64,000 nucleotides of DNA from Bradyrhizobium tropiciagri. GTDB taxonomy: Bacteria; Pseudomonadota; Alphaproteobacteria; Rhizobiales; Xanthobacteraceae. Location: contig NZ_LFLZ01000021.1 in the NCBI RefSeq assembly GCF_001189845.1, forward strand, positions 62,001-126,000, in the 5' to 3' direction. A model generated the notes under the pieces. The model had not been told where the DNA came from. It was given only the letters and a program-made list of their open reading frames with translations, and made no database searches. Positions within the stretch are counted from its first letter, which is position 1, and each line of letters begins with the position of its first letter. Below are positions 26,287-34,875 of the stretch, in pieces. Made by a program: the position numbers and the translations under genes.

Positions 26287-28218
26287 GTGGTCGCGACAAC
26301 ATCAGAGCAGCCGCTCACTTTGGCGAATATCCCCCTCAGCTCCTGGAGCTTCGCCATCCGCGTTTGGCTGGCCATGATCTTGGCCCTGTTCGTGAGCTTT
26401 TGGCTGCAGCTTGAAGCCCCGGCCTCGGCGGCGGTCACTGTTGGAATTCTCGCCGAACCGACCCGCGGTCAGGCGCTGGACAAGGCCGGTTTTCGATTGC
26501 TCGGCACGATTGTGGGTGTCGCAGCATCAATCGCAATCACCGGGATATTCGCCCAGGAGAGGGATCTAATCCTCGTTGCATTCGCGGTGTGGATTGGCAT
26601 TTGCGTCTTTGCGGCGAACCTTTTGGACGGCTATCGAGCCTATGCCGCAGTACTGTCCGGTTACACCGTTGCACTCATTGCGACACAACAGATCGACAAC
26701 CCACAGCACGTGTTTGAATCAGGCGTAGCGCGCGGCGCCGCGATCGCGGTCGGCGTTCTGTCGATGGCGGTCATAAACACGCTGGTGTACACCCCCGACC
26801 GTCATCCACGGCTCATGGTGCAACTCGCGACGATTCGCCGCCGCATTCGCGCATATGCGGGCGCAGCCTATGGCGCCGAACCAGGCAACTCGGCTACATT
26901 CCTGACGCTGCTTCGGGAAATCGTGGCGCTCCGACCTGAGATCGCCAGCATAGCCCTGGAGACGAGCAGTGGATTGGTAAGGAGCGTCGCCGCCCGTAGC
27001 GTCGCGGTCGGATTGGTTGCTGAATTGCAGGCAGCCAGGATCTTGAACAGCAGTCCTGTTGATGTCGATGACACGGATCAGGCAAGAGCTGCGCACCAAC
27101 GCGCGGTCGATTCTGCGCTGCCTGCGCCGCAGCCGGTACTTGTAGCAGGACAAGAGCATGTACGTAACGCCGGGACCGAAGCTTCGGCATGGACAGCCAG
27201 AGAATGGCGACGTCGGGATGACGAGGTTTACCAGGATCTGTTAGCCCTGAGGTCGGCGCGATGGCCACTGCGGGTTTGGCGTGCGCCCTTGTATCGATCC
27301 TACAGAACTGCAGCTGCAAGTGGTGTCCGCGCCGCCCTGTGGCTTGCAATTGCCTCAATATTCTACGTTTGGGCTGGATGGCCCGCGGCGAGCGCCTCGC
27401 TGTCGTTTGTCGCGCTGATCACCGGGTTAGGAGCCACAACACCGAGCGCCCGCGGCTTCACCGCCATCACGGTTGTTGGTTCACCGATCGCAGTTGCCCT
27501 GACCGGCATACTCGAATTCATGATCCTCAACGGCGCCGACGCCTTTCCCGTGTTGGCGATCGCCATGGCTCCCTTCACGATCGGTGCAGCCATTCTCATG
27601 AAGTCACAAAACCCTCTGTGGTCATCGCTCGGCCGGGTGAATCTGCTTTTCATACCGGTTATCCTGGCACCGAGTAATCCGCAGACTTACAATCCGCAGA
27701 GCTTCCTCTTCACCTCTCTGTTTCTTGTCGCGGCAGCGGCGCTGCTACTGGCGGCACAGACGTTGATTCCTCCCGTCTCCGATGACGAGCGAAGGACGTG
27801 GCTGCTCGCGGAGGCTCGCCGCGAGCTGCGGAAACCGGCGCAGCAGATCGGAGAGCCTTCAGAAGAAGCAACGTTCCGGGATGCCGCGCGAATTGGACAG
27901 TTTCTCGCGGTCGGAGGAGCGCAGGATAGTCGCGCCCTCGCAGAAATGCTCTCTTGCTTCGACCAATCGACGATTGTCCGGCTTTGCGAGGCGAAGCTGA
28001 TGTCGCTTGCCGATGGGCCACTTGCATCACTGGCAGACGAAGCGCGCGCGGCGATTGCCAAGCGGGACACGGCATCCCTGCGCACCATTGCTCGCCGGCT
28101 ACATGAAACGGCCGCACACAGAAATTCGAGAGAGGTGGATATTGCTGCGTGCCTAATACTGACGGGCAGCATCGTTGACCGGGGCAGGGGCGTCGATTCC
28201 GCTCGAAAGGCAACCTGA
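26287..28218 (+). CDS. FUSC-family efflux pump inner-membrane subunit
   Basis: The 643-residue protein resembles AaeB/YccC proteins of the FUSC superfamily, which export aromatic carboxylic acids. Two hydrophobic blocks (residues ~20-170 and ~345-500) each hold several membrane helices, including WSFAIRVWLAMILALFVSFW at the N-terminus and GVRAALWLAIASIFYVWAGW in the second. A cytoplasmic domain follows each block. The start is GTG at 26287, preceded by GAGG. Its TGA shares a base with the ATG of the DUF1656 gene. The order FUSC, DUF1656, HlyD matches aae-like efflux operons. Its C-terminal region is present as a decayed copy at 1003-1396. Confidence 0.9.
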   Translation: MVATTSEQPLTLANIPLSSWSFAIRVWLAMILALFVSFWLQLEAPASAAVTVGILAEPTRGQALDKAGFRLLGTIVGVAASIAITGIFAQERDLILVAFAVWIGICVFAANLLDGYRAYAAVLSGYTVALIATQQIDNPQHVFESGVARGAAIAVGVLSMAVINTLVYTPDRHPRLMVQLATIRRRIRAYAGAAYGAEPGNSATFLTLLREIVALRPEIASIALETSSGLVRSVAARSVAVGLVAELQAARILNSSPVDVDDTDQARAAHQRAVDSALPAPQPVLVAGQEHVRNAGTEASAWTAREWRRRDDEVYQDLLALRSARWPLRVWRAPLYRSYRTAAASGVRAALWLAIASIFYVWAGWPAASASLSFVALITGLGATTPSARGFTAITVVGSPIAVALTGILEFMILNGADAFPVLAIAMAPFTIGAAILMKSQNPLWSSLGRVNLLFIPVILAPSNPQTYNPQSFLFTSLFLVAAAALLLAAQTLIPPVSDDERRTWLLAEARRELRKPAQQIGEPSEEATFRDAARIGQFLAVGGAQDSRALAEMLSCFDQSTIVRLCEAKLMSLADGPLASLADEARAAIAKRDTASLRTIARRLHETAAHRNSREVDIAACLILTGSIVDRGRGVDSARKAT

Positions 28219-28421
28219 TGGCACACACCTTTTCAGAGCTGATCATCGGAGGCGTTCTCGTGGCGCCATTTGTCACCTACCTAATGACGGCTGTCGTCGT
28301 CATCATCGTCCTGCGACCGCTTCTGCATGTCGTCGGATTCGCGAGGATGTTTAGTCACGCCTCGATTGCTGAGCTCAGTCTGTATGTGACTATCCTGAGC
28401 TTATCGATGTTGTTGTTCTAG
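28218..28421 (+). CDS. DUF1656 (AaeX-like) small membrane protein
   Basis: The 67-residue protein has two membrane helices: residues ~10-32 (GGVLVAPFVTYLMTAVVVII) and ~50-67 (LSLYVTILSLSMLLF). DUF1656 proteins are encoded between FUSC and HlyD subunits in aromatic-acid efflux operons, and a structural role is presumed. The ATG overlaps the previous stop by one base (TGATG), and the next gene starts 12 bases after its stop. Confidence 0.88.
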   Translation: MAHTFSELIIGGVLVAPFVTYLMTAVVVIIVLRPLLHVVGFARMFSHASIAELSLYVTILSLSMLLF

Positions 28422-28432
28422 AGGAGGGCGCC

Positions 28433-29608
28433 ATGGACGCGACGGTTCGTGATGATGCGGTTCAGCAGGAAGAGGTGGGGGCAACCGTCACTCGCTCTTC
28501 GCCGAACTTAGCTCGCCAAGCCGGCGAGTTGGAAGAAATTGCGCGACGGGTGCCGGAAGGTCGTCGAAACGATAAACCGAGTGTCTCGTCTTACGGGAAA
28601 TCCGCCGCGCGGCGACGTGACGCCTTGCGGACCGCGCGGCTTCTGCTGAGCAAAATGGCTACAGCCGCGATCGCGGTCGTTGCGGTGCTAATCGCTCTCG
28701 TGACCTGGGACCAGTACAACGCCGGGCCATGGACACGCGACGGACGAGTGCGGGTGCAAGTGGCAAATGTCGCGCCGGAAATTTCCGGCAATATCACCGA
28801 GTTGCGGATCGTCGATAATCAATTCGTTCACAAGGGCGACGTACTGTACGTCATCGATCCTGTCGATTTCGACGTCGCGCTGCGCACAAACAAGGCGGTC
28901 TTGCAGCAGAGGATCGCGGACCTCAACGTGAAGGATTTGCAGTCTGAACGTCGGCGACGCTTGTCGGATCTGGCGAGCAGCACCGAAGAGAAGCAGATCT
29001 ACGAGGGAAATGCACTTCAGGCAAAAGCTGCCGTCGAGTCGGCCCAGCAGCAGGTGCGGCAGGCGGAGATCAACCTGCGGCGCACCGAAGTACGCAGTCC
29101 GGTGAATGGAATTGTCACAAACCTCCTGCTCAGAGAAGGAGACTACGCGCATCAAGGCGGCACTAACGTCTCGATCATCGACACGGACAGTTACTGGGTT
29201 GACGGCTATTTCGAGGAAACTAAGCTGGCCCGCCTGTGTGTGGGTGACCGCGTCGAGGCAAAACTGATGGGCTACCCGGCGCCGATCACAGGTCACATCG
29301 CAACAGTGACTCGTGGCGTCAGCGTATCCAACGCAGCCGCTTCGACGCAGGGGTTACCAAACGTCGATCCCGTTTACACCTGGGTGCGCTTGGCGCAGAG
29401 AGTGCCGGTCCGAATCGCGATAGACAACGTGCCGCCCGGCGTGCCACTGGTGTCAGGCTTGACCGCAACGGTCACGATCAGGGACGGCGAGAGCGGAGCG
29501 CTCCTTCAAAGAGTGCGATCTGAGCTCAAGACGAGCTTCCTCGGACTGATCGGCGAAACTCCGGCGCGGCCCGACTGCATTCCTGGCCCTTCATCTCCGG
29601 CGCCGTAG
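28433..29608 (+). CDS. HlyD/AaeA-type periplasmic adaptor subunit
   Basis: The 391-residue membrane-fusion protein has a cytoplasmic N-terminus of ~75 residues, a single membrane helix (TAAIAVVAVLIALVTWDQY), a lipoyl/barrel-sandwich part (VQVANVAPEISGNITELRI, DNQFVHKGDVLYVIDP), a coiled-coil hairpin (~residues 150-220) and RSPVNGIVTNLLLREGDYAH. It would bridge the FUSC pump to an outer-membrane channel. No channel gene is in this operon, so a channel elsewhere is likely shared. The N-terminal cytoplasmic extension is longer than in E. coli AaeA. GGAGG lies before the ATG. Confidence 0.92.
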   Translation: MDATVRDDAVQQEEVGATVTRSSPNLARQAGELEEIARRVPEGRRNDKPSVSSYGKSAARRRDALRTARLLLSKMATAAIAVVAVLIALVTWDQYNAGPWTRDGRVRVQVANVAPEISGNITELRIVDNQFVHKGDVLYVIDPVDFDVALRTNKAVLQQRIADLNVKDLQSERRRRLSDLASSTEEKQIYEGNALQAKAAVESAQQQVRQAEINLRRTEVRSPVNGIVTNLLLREGDYAHQGGTNVSIIDTDSYWVDGYFEETKLARLCVGDRVEAKLMGYPAPITGHIATVTRGVSVSNAAASTQGLPNVDPVYTWVRLAQRVPVRIAIDNVPPGVPLVSGLTATVTIRDGESGALLQRVRSELKTSFLGLIGETPARPDCIPGPSSPAP

Positions 29609-29828
29609 GAAGCGTGCGGGTACCGCGTCCGTCGTCGACCGGTGGTGCCTTCACTCCGCTTGGAGGTGGTGGTCCCGGTGGGGCGTCCGAAAACTGTCGC
29701 TCGTCTCTTCTGAGCCAAGGTTTATGCGGCGCAACCAAAGCGGCGCTTGGAACGACCCGCGTGCAATAGAAGATAGAACCGCAGGGCGTTAATTCTCCTC
29801 ACAACAGCTCGTTTTGCGGAGTTTGCTC

Positions 29829-30137
29829 ATGAGGAGAATCGTTGTTCTCGTCGCTTCTGCCGTCATTAACGCATCCACGGTCCCCTCGCTTGCGGCCGAG
29901 TGCGCCTCAAACAAGGACATCAACGCCTCTCGCGCACGCTGGGAGCTGTTGCGCAGCCAACCAGCCAAAGCTACCGACCAGGAGACGGCCTGCCGTGCCT
30001 ACGCCGCCTCGTTCTACGAATCGGTGACGCTTCGGCAGACAGCGACGAGGTGCGCCAACGGCGAGCGAAACCTCGCTGTGCTGGACTCCGAAATCAACGC
30101 TTTCAATGATCTGTTGGCGACGAAGTGCGGCGGTTGA
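29829..30137 (+). CDS. Small secreted protein with four Cys, unknown
   Basis: The 102-residue product begins MRRIVVLVASAVINASTVPS with a signal peptide ending near SLAA. The mature part holds Cys in ECASNKD, ETACRAY, TRCANGE and TKCGG, giving four Cys that could pair into two disulfides in the periplasm. GGAG lies eight bases before the ATG at 29829; an earlier in-frame start at 29814 lacks one. A CGTGCAATAG motif lies 60 bases upstream. Function unknown. Confidence 0.7.
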   Translation: MRRIVVLVASAVINASTVPSLAAECASNKDINASRARWELLRSQPAKATDQETACRAYAASFYESVTLRQTATRCANGERNLAVLDSEINAFNDLLATKCGG

Positions 30138-30170
30138 GCGGCTATCCGCTCTATTTTATGGAGGTTGAAT

Positions 30171-30404
30171 ATGACCCAGGTGTATTTTCACTGCTCCAAC
30201 GCGAACAAGGTTTTCGTCGATCACCGTGGCGCCGTGGTGGACGACCTCGCTGAGGCGCGCGATCATGCGACTCGCGTGGTGCAGTCCTTCACCAACGAGC
30301 GCAGCCTCGAGGATTGGCGTGACTGGATCCTGCATGTCAACGACGATCAGGGCGACGAGCTCTTCGTTGTGCCCTTCGCATTTGTCCTAGGCAAGCCGAA
30401 TTGA
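30171..30404 (+). CDS. DUF6894-like small protein
   Basis: The 77-residue protein begins MTQVYFHCSNANKVFVDHRG and continues VDDLAEARDHATRVVQSF, DWRDWILHVNDDQGDELFVV. The pattern of an N-terminal strand, a DxxG turn, an alpha-helical middle and a terminal strand is typical of the DUF6894 family found widely in Bradyrhizobium. No biochemical role is known. GGAGG precedes the ATG at 30171. Next to it lie other small genes of similar style, suggesting a cluster of stress-type small proteins. Confidence 0.75.
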   Translation: MTQVYFHCSNANKVFVDHRGAVVDDLAEARDHATRVVQSFTNERSLEDWRDWILHVNDDQGDELFVVPFAFVLGKPN

Positions 30405-30603
30405 AGTCATTGTTCGTGAGACTGCCTTTTGCCGAAGGCGGCTCTCAGGCGATCCCGACCGATGCATGCCAACGGTTGGCGTTCCAAATTCGGCTTCCGT
30501 CACGAGTATTTTATACCCACGTTACCGCCTGCGAGGTTTCAGCGCCGGCGTCAAGGGCCCATCTAGGGTGTGAAATGACGATAATAATATAATAGGAGCG
30601 AAC

Positions 30604-30792
30604 ATGGGTGAGGTTGTTCAATTGGTTCCGAGGTCTGAGCGCGAGCGGCTCCGCCTCATTCGAGAAGCCCGCGCGATATACGACAGCGTGTTCCCACCGG
30701 TTGCTCCTGCTAACGAACAGAGCGACAAAGCCCTCGTCCGTCATGCGATCGCCAGCGCCAATGCCGATGGCAGGGATGGGCTTTTGCCATGA
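30604..30792 (+). CDS. Small unknown protein, first of a coupled pair
   Basis: The 62-residue protein MGEVVQLVPRSERERLRLIR is charged and helical, with no Cys, signal peptide or membrane span. AGGAG sits six bases before the ATG. The stop overlaps the next start as ATGA (30789-30792). No family recognised. Confidence 0.6.
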   Translation: MGEVVQLVPRSERERLRLIREARAIYDSVFPPVAPANEQSDKALVRHAIASANADGRDGLLP

Positions 30793-30998
30793 TTGCGATC
30801 GTCGCCGTGCTCTGCAGTCTGTCCGCCCCGGCAAATTGCCACGAGCAGACCGTCACCACCTCCGACTTCGCCGACGTCTCGATGCAGTCCTGCATGATGG
30901 GAGCACCGCAGCTTGCCGACTGGATGAAAGAGCATCCAGCCGAACGCCTTGCGGGATGGCGCTGCGAATTCGGAAAGCGGCCGAGCAAGGGAGCCTAA
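30789..30998 (+). CDS. Small Cys-containing protein of a rhizobial family
   Basis: The 69-residue product starts MIAIVAVLCSLSAPANCHEQ and contains MQSCMMGAPQLADWMKEHPA and GWRCEFG. The four Cys spacing, the LADWM block and the short hydrophobic start recall a small family common in Rhizobiales. Its role is unknown. Start codon overlaps the upstream stop (ATGA), so expression should be coupled. It may be exported or membrane-associated. Confidence 0.6.
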   Translation: MIAIVAVLCSLSAPANCHEQTVTTSDFADVSMQSCMMGAPQLADWMKEHPAERLAGWRCEFGKRPSKGA

Positions 30999-31017
30999 GG
31001 TAGCGATGAGGTAAGGA

Positions 31018-31461
31018 GTGCTTGAACATATTCTCAGATTTATGACGCTTGGTACCGTCATCGTTGGCAGTATCGCCATCTACGCTGCCGTGCACACCAA
31101 CAATCGGCGTTTGGGAGCCGACATCTTCCTCAGATATTCCGACCGAATCTCCGATCTACGGCGGAGCCTCCCGATCGGCGCGCTCGTCGAACAAGAGGTT
31201 TCCAGCAACGTTGAAAAGACACCTGAAGAACGCCGGGCCGCGCACGAGATCATCTATTCAATCTTCGAACTTTATGAGCTCAAAGTGTATGGCTTCTTTC
31301 CTCACGCGATCTGGAAGACCAGGGAGCCAGACATTGAGGCACTTCTTTCACTCCCATACTTCCAGCAGGAGCTGGCGGCATTTGAAAGCAGGTTTGCAAG
31401 GCACCCGCGCTTTGCGCGGTGGCTCGACCAAGTCAGGCGAAGCAAGGCTTACTCGCGCTGA
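31018..31461 (+). CDS. Unknown protein with N-terminal membrane helix
   Basis: The 147-residue protein has one likely membrane helix at residues ~5-25 (LRFMTLGTVIVGSIAIYAAV). A cytoplasmic region follows with IFLRYSDRISDLRRS, EIIYSIFELYELKVYGFF and LSLPYFQQELAAFESRF, which is aromatic and helical. The start is a GTG at 31018 with GAGG upstream, or the ATG at 31042; both keep part of the helix. No family recognised. It ends 22 bases before the convergent LysR gene. Confidence 0.6.
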   Translation: MLEHILRFMTLGTVIVGSIAIYAAVHTNNRRLGADIFLRYSDRISDLRRSLPIGALVEQEVSSNVEKTPEERRAAHEIIYSIFELYELKVYGFFPHAIWKTREPDIEALLSLPYFQQELAAFESRFARHPRFARWLDQVRRSKAYSR

Positions 31462-31482
31462 CGAGGTGAGATTCGATCTCAC

Positions 31483-32397
31483 CTAGAAGGCAGGCGGTTG
31501 GCCCTCCGCGAAGAATCGCTTCAGCCTGGGCGCTGCAAAATCCAGGAAAGCGCGCACCTTGATCGGCAGAAACCGGTTGGCGGCGTAAACGAGATTGACC
31601 GGCAGTGGTTCCGGCTGGAATTCATCGAGCAGGGTCGTGAGGGTCCCGCGCTCGAGCGCCGTCTTGAAATGATAGGCGAAGGCGGAGGCAATTCCGATGC
31701 CGGCGCACGCAGCGTCGCAGGCGGCCTCGGCGCTCCCGACCACAAGCCGCGCACGCACGGGCACCGCGACGGCCGTCTTGTCTTTGAAGAATGTCCAGAC
31801 ATCAGGGGACATGAAACCGGCATAGGTGATGCAGTCATGCCCGGCGAGATCGTCCGGAGTGCGCGGCGTTCCCTGGGCTGCGAGGTAGGCGGGGCTGGCG
31901 CAAACTATGCGACGCGTCGTACCGAGGCGTACTGCAATCAGGCTGCTGTCGGGCAGCGCGCCGATGCGTAGCCCAACGTCGATCTGTTCCTGAAACAGAC
32001 TCTGCACGCGATCGGCGAGGAGCAGACTGGCCTTGATGTCCGGGTAGGCCTTGAGGAAATCCGCCAGGATCGGGATGAGGTAAGCGCGGCCAAGCCCAAC
32101 CGGAGCGGTCACGATCAATTCTCCGGTCGGAGCGGAGTATTCGCCGGAGGCGGCGCGCTCGGCCTCGGTCACATCAGCCAAAATCCGCTTGCACGCTGCC
32201 AAATAGGAACTGCCAGCCTCGGTGAGGACCAGCTTGCGGCTCGACCGGTTGAACAGCTTCGCCCGCAAGTGGGACTCGAGCTCGGAGACCTTGCGGCTGA
32301 CTGTCGCCAAAGGCGTTTTCAATTGCCGCGCCGCAGCTGACAGGCTGCCGCTCTCGACCACGGCCAGAAAGGTCGACATCGCTTCCAGGCGATCCAT
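31483..32397 (-). CDS. LysR-family transcriptional regulator
   Basis: About 304 residues: an N-terminal winged helix (MSTFLAVVESGSLSAAARQL, TVSRKVSELESHL, KLFNRSSRKLVLTEAG) and a C-terminal effector-binding domain. The usual LysR layout is intact. I start it at the ATG at 32397 (MDRLEAMSTF), which follows GAGGAG. The frame could extend 15 bases into a palindrome at 32407-32421 that is more likely operator DNA. It is divergent from the SDR gene with ~100 bases between, the classical arrangement for LysR control of the neighbouring gene. Confidence 0.92.
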   Translation of the reverse strand: MDRLEAMSTFLAVVESGSLSAAARQLKTPLATVSRKVSELESHLRAKLFNRSSRKLVLTEAGSSYLAACKRILADVTEAERAASGEYSAPTGELIVTAPVGLGRAYLIPILADFLKAYPDIKASLLLADRVQSLFQEQIDVGLRIGALPDSSLIAVRLGTTRRIVCASPAYLAAQGTPRTPDDLAGHDCITYAGFMSPDVWTFFKDKTAVAVPVRARLVVGSAEAACDAACAGIGIASAFAYHFKTALERGTLTTLLDEFQPEPLPVNLVYAANRFLPIKVRAFLDFAAPRLKRFFAEGQPPAF

Positions 32398-32406
32398 CGG
32401 CTCCTC

Positions 32407-32421
32407 TTCCATATATTGGAA
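32407..32421. promoter_or_regulatory. Palindromic LysR-type operator candidate
   Basis: TTCCATATATTGGAA has perfect 5-base arms around TATAT. It sits directly upstream of the LysR gene, in the divergent region before the SDR gene. LysR proteins commonly bind such T-N11-A palindromes to autoregulate and control the divergent gene. The sequence symmetry is seen; binding is inferred. Confidence 0.5.
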
Positions 32422-32497
32422 GGATAGCTCTCGACTTTGCCATATAGCGCCAGATTTCGGAAGGCCTTAGCTCTGGACGCAACAGAGGAGAACGTCC

Positions 32498-33337
32498 ATG
32501 ACCACCACAACCAAAGGCACCGCCCTGATCACCGGCGCATCCGCCGGCATCGGCGCCGTCTATGCCGACCGTCTGGCCTATCGGGGTTATGACCTGATCC
32601 TCGTCGCCCGCAACAAGACCCGTCTCGCCGGCCTTGCGCAGCGCTTGAGAAGCTCAACTGGCCGCTCCGTCGACACGGTCGCAGCCGACCTCAACGACAG
32701 GACGGATCTGGCCAAGGTCGAGGCAATCCTGCGCGCGAACGCGGACATCACGCTCCTGGTCAACAATGCCGGCGTTGGGGCCACGGCGCCACTGCTTAAT
32801 GCCGACGTCGAGAAGATGGACGAGATGATCCGCCTCAATGTCGGCGCGCCGGCCCGACTGACCCATGCCGCGGTCCCGGGCTTCGTCGCCCGCGGCAGCG
32901 GCACCATTATCAATATCTCGTCGATCGTGGCGATCTCTCCCGAAACGCTCAACGGCGTTTATGGCGGAAGCAAAGCCTTCGTGCTGGCCTTCTCCCTTTC
33001 GCTGCACCACGAGCTTGCCGGCAAGGGTGTGCGCGTCCAGGCCGTCCTGCCCGGCGCGACGGCGACCGACTTCTGGGACATAGCCGGTGTGCCGGTCCAC
33101 CAGCTACCTGCCGCGATCGTGATGACGGCCGACGACATGGTCGATGCCGCACTAGCCGGTCTCGACCAGGGTGAGGTTGTTACCATTCCCTCCCTCGCCG
33201 ACAAGGCCGATTGGGACCGATATGAGACCGCGCGCCGCGCCATGTTCGGCAAGCTCTCAAGCGCAGTCCCGGCTCCTCGATACAACGCCAAGGAAAACGT
33301 CTCGAAGTCGAGAGCTACCGCAACGTCGATGCGGTGA
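32498..33337 (+). CDS. Short-chain dehydrogenase/reductase
   Basis: The 279-residue protein has the SDR NAD(P)-binding motif TALITGASAGIGAVYADRLA, the stabilising LLVNNAGVG motif, and an active site with Ser in INISSIVAI, Tyr and Lys in VYGGSKAFV. It continues LPGATATDFWDIAG. It would oxidise or reduce an alcohol/ketone with NAD(P). The C-terminus is extended and basic (about 20 residues beyond the usual end). It is divergent from the LysR gene, its probable regulator, and may act on the substrate handled by the later oxidoreductases. Confidence 0.9.
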   Translation: MTTTTKGTALITGASAGIGAVYADRLAYRGYDLILVARNKTRLAGLAQRLRSSTGRSVDTVAADLNDRTDLAKVEAILRANADITLLVNNAGVGATAPLLNADVEKMDEMIRLNVGAPARLTHAAVPGFVARGSGTIINISSIVAISPETLNGVYGGSKAFVLAFSLSLHHELAGKGVRVQAVLPGATATDFWDIAGVPVHQLPAAIVMTADDMVDAALAGLDQGEVVTIPSLADKADWDRYETARRAMFGKLSSAVPAPRYNAKENVSKSRATATSMR

Positions 33338-33430
33338 CTCGCCGGCAAGGATTAAAAGTCGACAACAAAGGGGTGAAGCGAGGCGCTAGAGCCGACCAGA
33401 TCAACCGGGCAACCAAGGATCGGAAAAGCC

Positions 33431-34057
33431 ATGCAGTTTGATTTCGAAAGAATGCCAGCACTCGAACGCTACAGACTGCTGCTGGCGACCGTTTTGCCGC
33501 GGCCGATCGCGTGGGTGACGACCCGTGATGCTGCCGGCGCAACCAACGCAGCGCCGTTCTCGTTCTTCAACGTGTTCGGCAGCGATCCAGCGACAGTGGG
33601 TATTGGCATCGGCAGCAGAGGACCGGCTGAACCAAAGGACACCCGCGTCAACATCCGCACCAACGAGCAATTCGTCGTCAATCTGGTGCCGTTCGCACTG
33701 GCCGAGCAAATGCGCGTCACGTCGATTGCGTTTCCCAGAGGCGTCGAGGAGCCGAGAAAAGCAGGCCTCTCGCTGGCGCCCTCGATGCGGGTCGGCGTCC
33801 CCCGTATCGCGGAGGCGCCGGTCTCGATGGAGTGTACCTTCATGCAGGAAATCGCGCTCGGCAGCTTCGGTCTGGTGCTCGGTAAGATCCTGATGGTGCA
33901 TGTCCGGGATGAGGCCGTGACCAATGCTGCCCGCCAGCACATCGATGCCGAAAAGCTTGACCTGATCGGTCGTATGGAAGGTGGCTGGTACACGCGCACC
34001 CGCGAGCGCTTCGAAATGCCGACGATTGCACTTGAGGATTGGAGACAAAAGCTATGA
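33431..34057 (+). CDS. Flavin reductase-like FMN-binding protein (DIM6/NTAB type)
   Basis: The 208-residue protein shows the family pattern ATVLPRPIAWVTTRDAAGAT, NAAPFSFFNVFGSDPATVGI, and NEQFVVNLVPFALAEQM. This fold binds FMN and in some members reduces flavins for a monooxygenase; others act as standalone oxidoreductases. No monooxygenase partner is encoded here. The TGA overlaps the ATG of the next gene (ATGA at 34054-34057), which implies coupled translation with the unknown 239-residue protein. Confidence 0.87.
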   Translation: MQFDFERMPALERYRLLLATVLPRPIAWVTTRDAAGATNAAPFSFFNVFGSDPATVGIGIGSRGPAEPKDTRVNIRTNEQFVVNLVPFALAEQMRVTSIAFPRGVEEPRKAGLSLAPSMRVGVPRIAEAPVSMECTFMQEIALGSFGLVLGKILMVHVRDEAVTNAARQHIDAEKLDLIGRMEGGWYTRTRERFEMPTIALEDWRQKL

Positions 34058-34773
34058 ATGAGCTGCTGACGAAGGTTCTCGACGCACACGGCGGTCTGGA
34101 GCGCTGGCGTAGCTACAACAAGGTTGAGGCCACTATCGTCAGTGGCGGCGGCTTCTTTGCCCTGAAGGGCGTTTTGCAGGACTCAAATCCGCGCCGCATG
34201 GCCGTATGGCTGCACGAGGAGCGATCGTCCGTGACTCCTTATGGCGCCGCAGATCAACGCACCATGTTCACGCCCGACCGGATCGCGATCGAGAAGCTCG
34301 ACGGAGCCCTGGTCGCGGAACGTATTGCGCCCAGGGATTCGTTTGCTGGACACCAGATGCACACACCCTGGGACCCTCTGCATCGCGCCTACTTCAACGG
34401 CGAAGCGTTGTGGACCTACCTCACGACGCCCTTCGCCTTTGCGATGGATGGCTTCCGCGTCGAGGAGACTGCGCCCTGGCAGGAAGGGAAGGAGACCTGG
34501 CGGGTGCTTCGTGTCTATTTTCCCGGCTCGATCGAGACACACTGCCAGGTTCAGGATTTCTTCTTTGACGAGAAATTCGAGCTCCGCCGTCATGACTACA
34601 GCGTCAACATCGCCGGCGGCTTCCCCGCCGCGCAACTGATGCTGGAATATACCGAGGCCAATGGCATGCGCTTGCCGAGCAAGCGTCGCGCATACACGCG
34701 CGGCCCCGACCGGCGCCCAATATTGGATATGCTGATGGTATCGATCGACATCAGTGACGTTGCCTTCTCTTAG
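34054..34773 (+). CDS. Unknown 239-residue protein, copy A
   Basis: The protein MNELLTKVLDAHGGLERWRS is soluble, with no signal peptide. It is rich in alternating strands and aromatic turns (HQMHTPWDPLHRAYF, GFRVEETAPWQEGKETWRVL, DFFFDEKFELRRHDYS). The N-terminal LDAHGGLERWRSYNKVEA recalls the LolA/LppX beta-clam superfamily, where a Gly-Gly helix start is followed by a large curved sheet; this is only a pattern similarity. A second full copy is at 39485 and a fragment at 36417. The ATG lies within the flavin-reductase-like gene's stop (ATGA), so the two may act together. Confidence 0.85.
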   Translation: MNELLTKVLDAHGGLERWRSYNKVEATIVSGGGFFALKGVLQDSNPRRMAVWLHEERSSVTPYGAADQRTMFTPDRIAIEKLDGALVAERIAPRDSFAGHQMHTPWDPLHRAYFNGEALWTYLTTPFAFAMDGFRVEETAPWQEGKETWRVLRVYFPGSIETHCQVQDFFFDEKFELRRHDYSVNIAGGFPAAQLMLEYTEANGMRLPSKRRAYTRGPDRRPILDMLMVSIDISDVAFS

Positions 34774-34875
34774 ACACCGACGCATTTTTTGGGCTGCGGT
34801 TCCCCGCGGGAGCTATCCGAGTAGCGGCTGGAGCGATACCATCTCTCCCGCAACTTAGATCGGGAAGGAGCTGCC

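Noticed and set aside
29749..29790. EcfG-type stress promoter (GGAAC-N16-CGTT) before the secreted four-Cys gene
   Set aside because: GGAAC is present at 29749, but no CGTT lies at the needed spacing.
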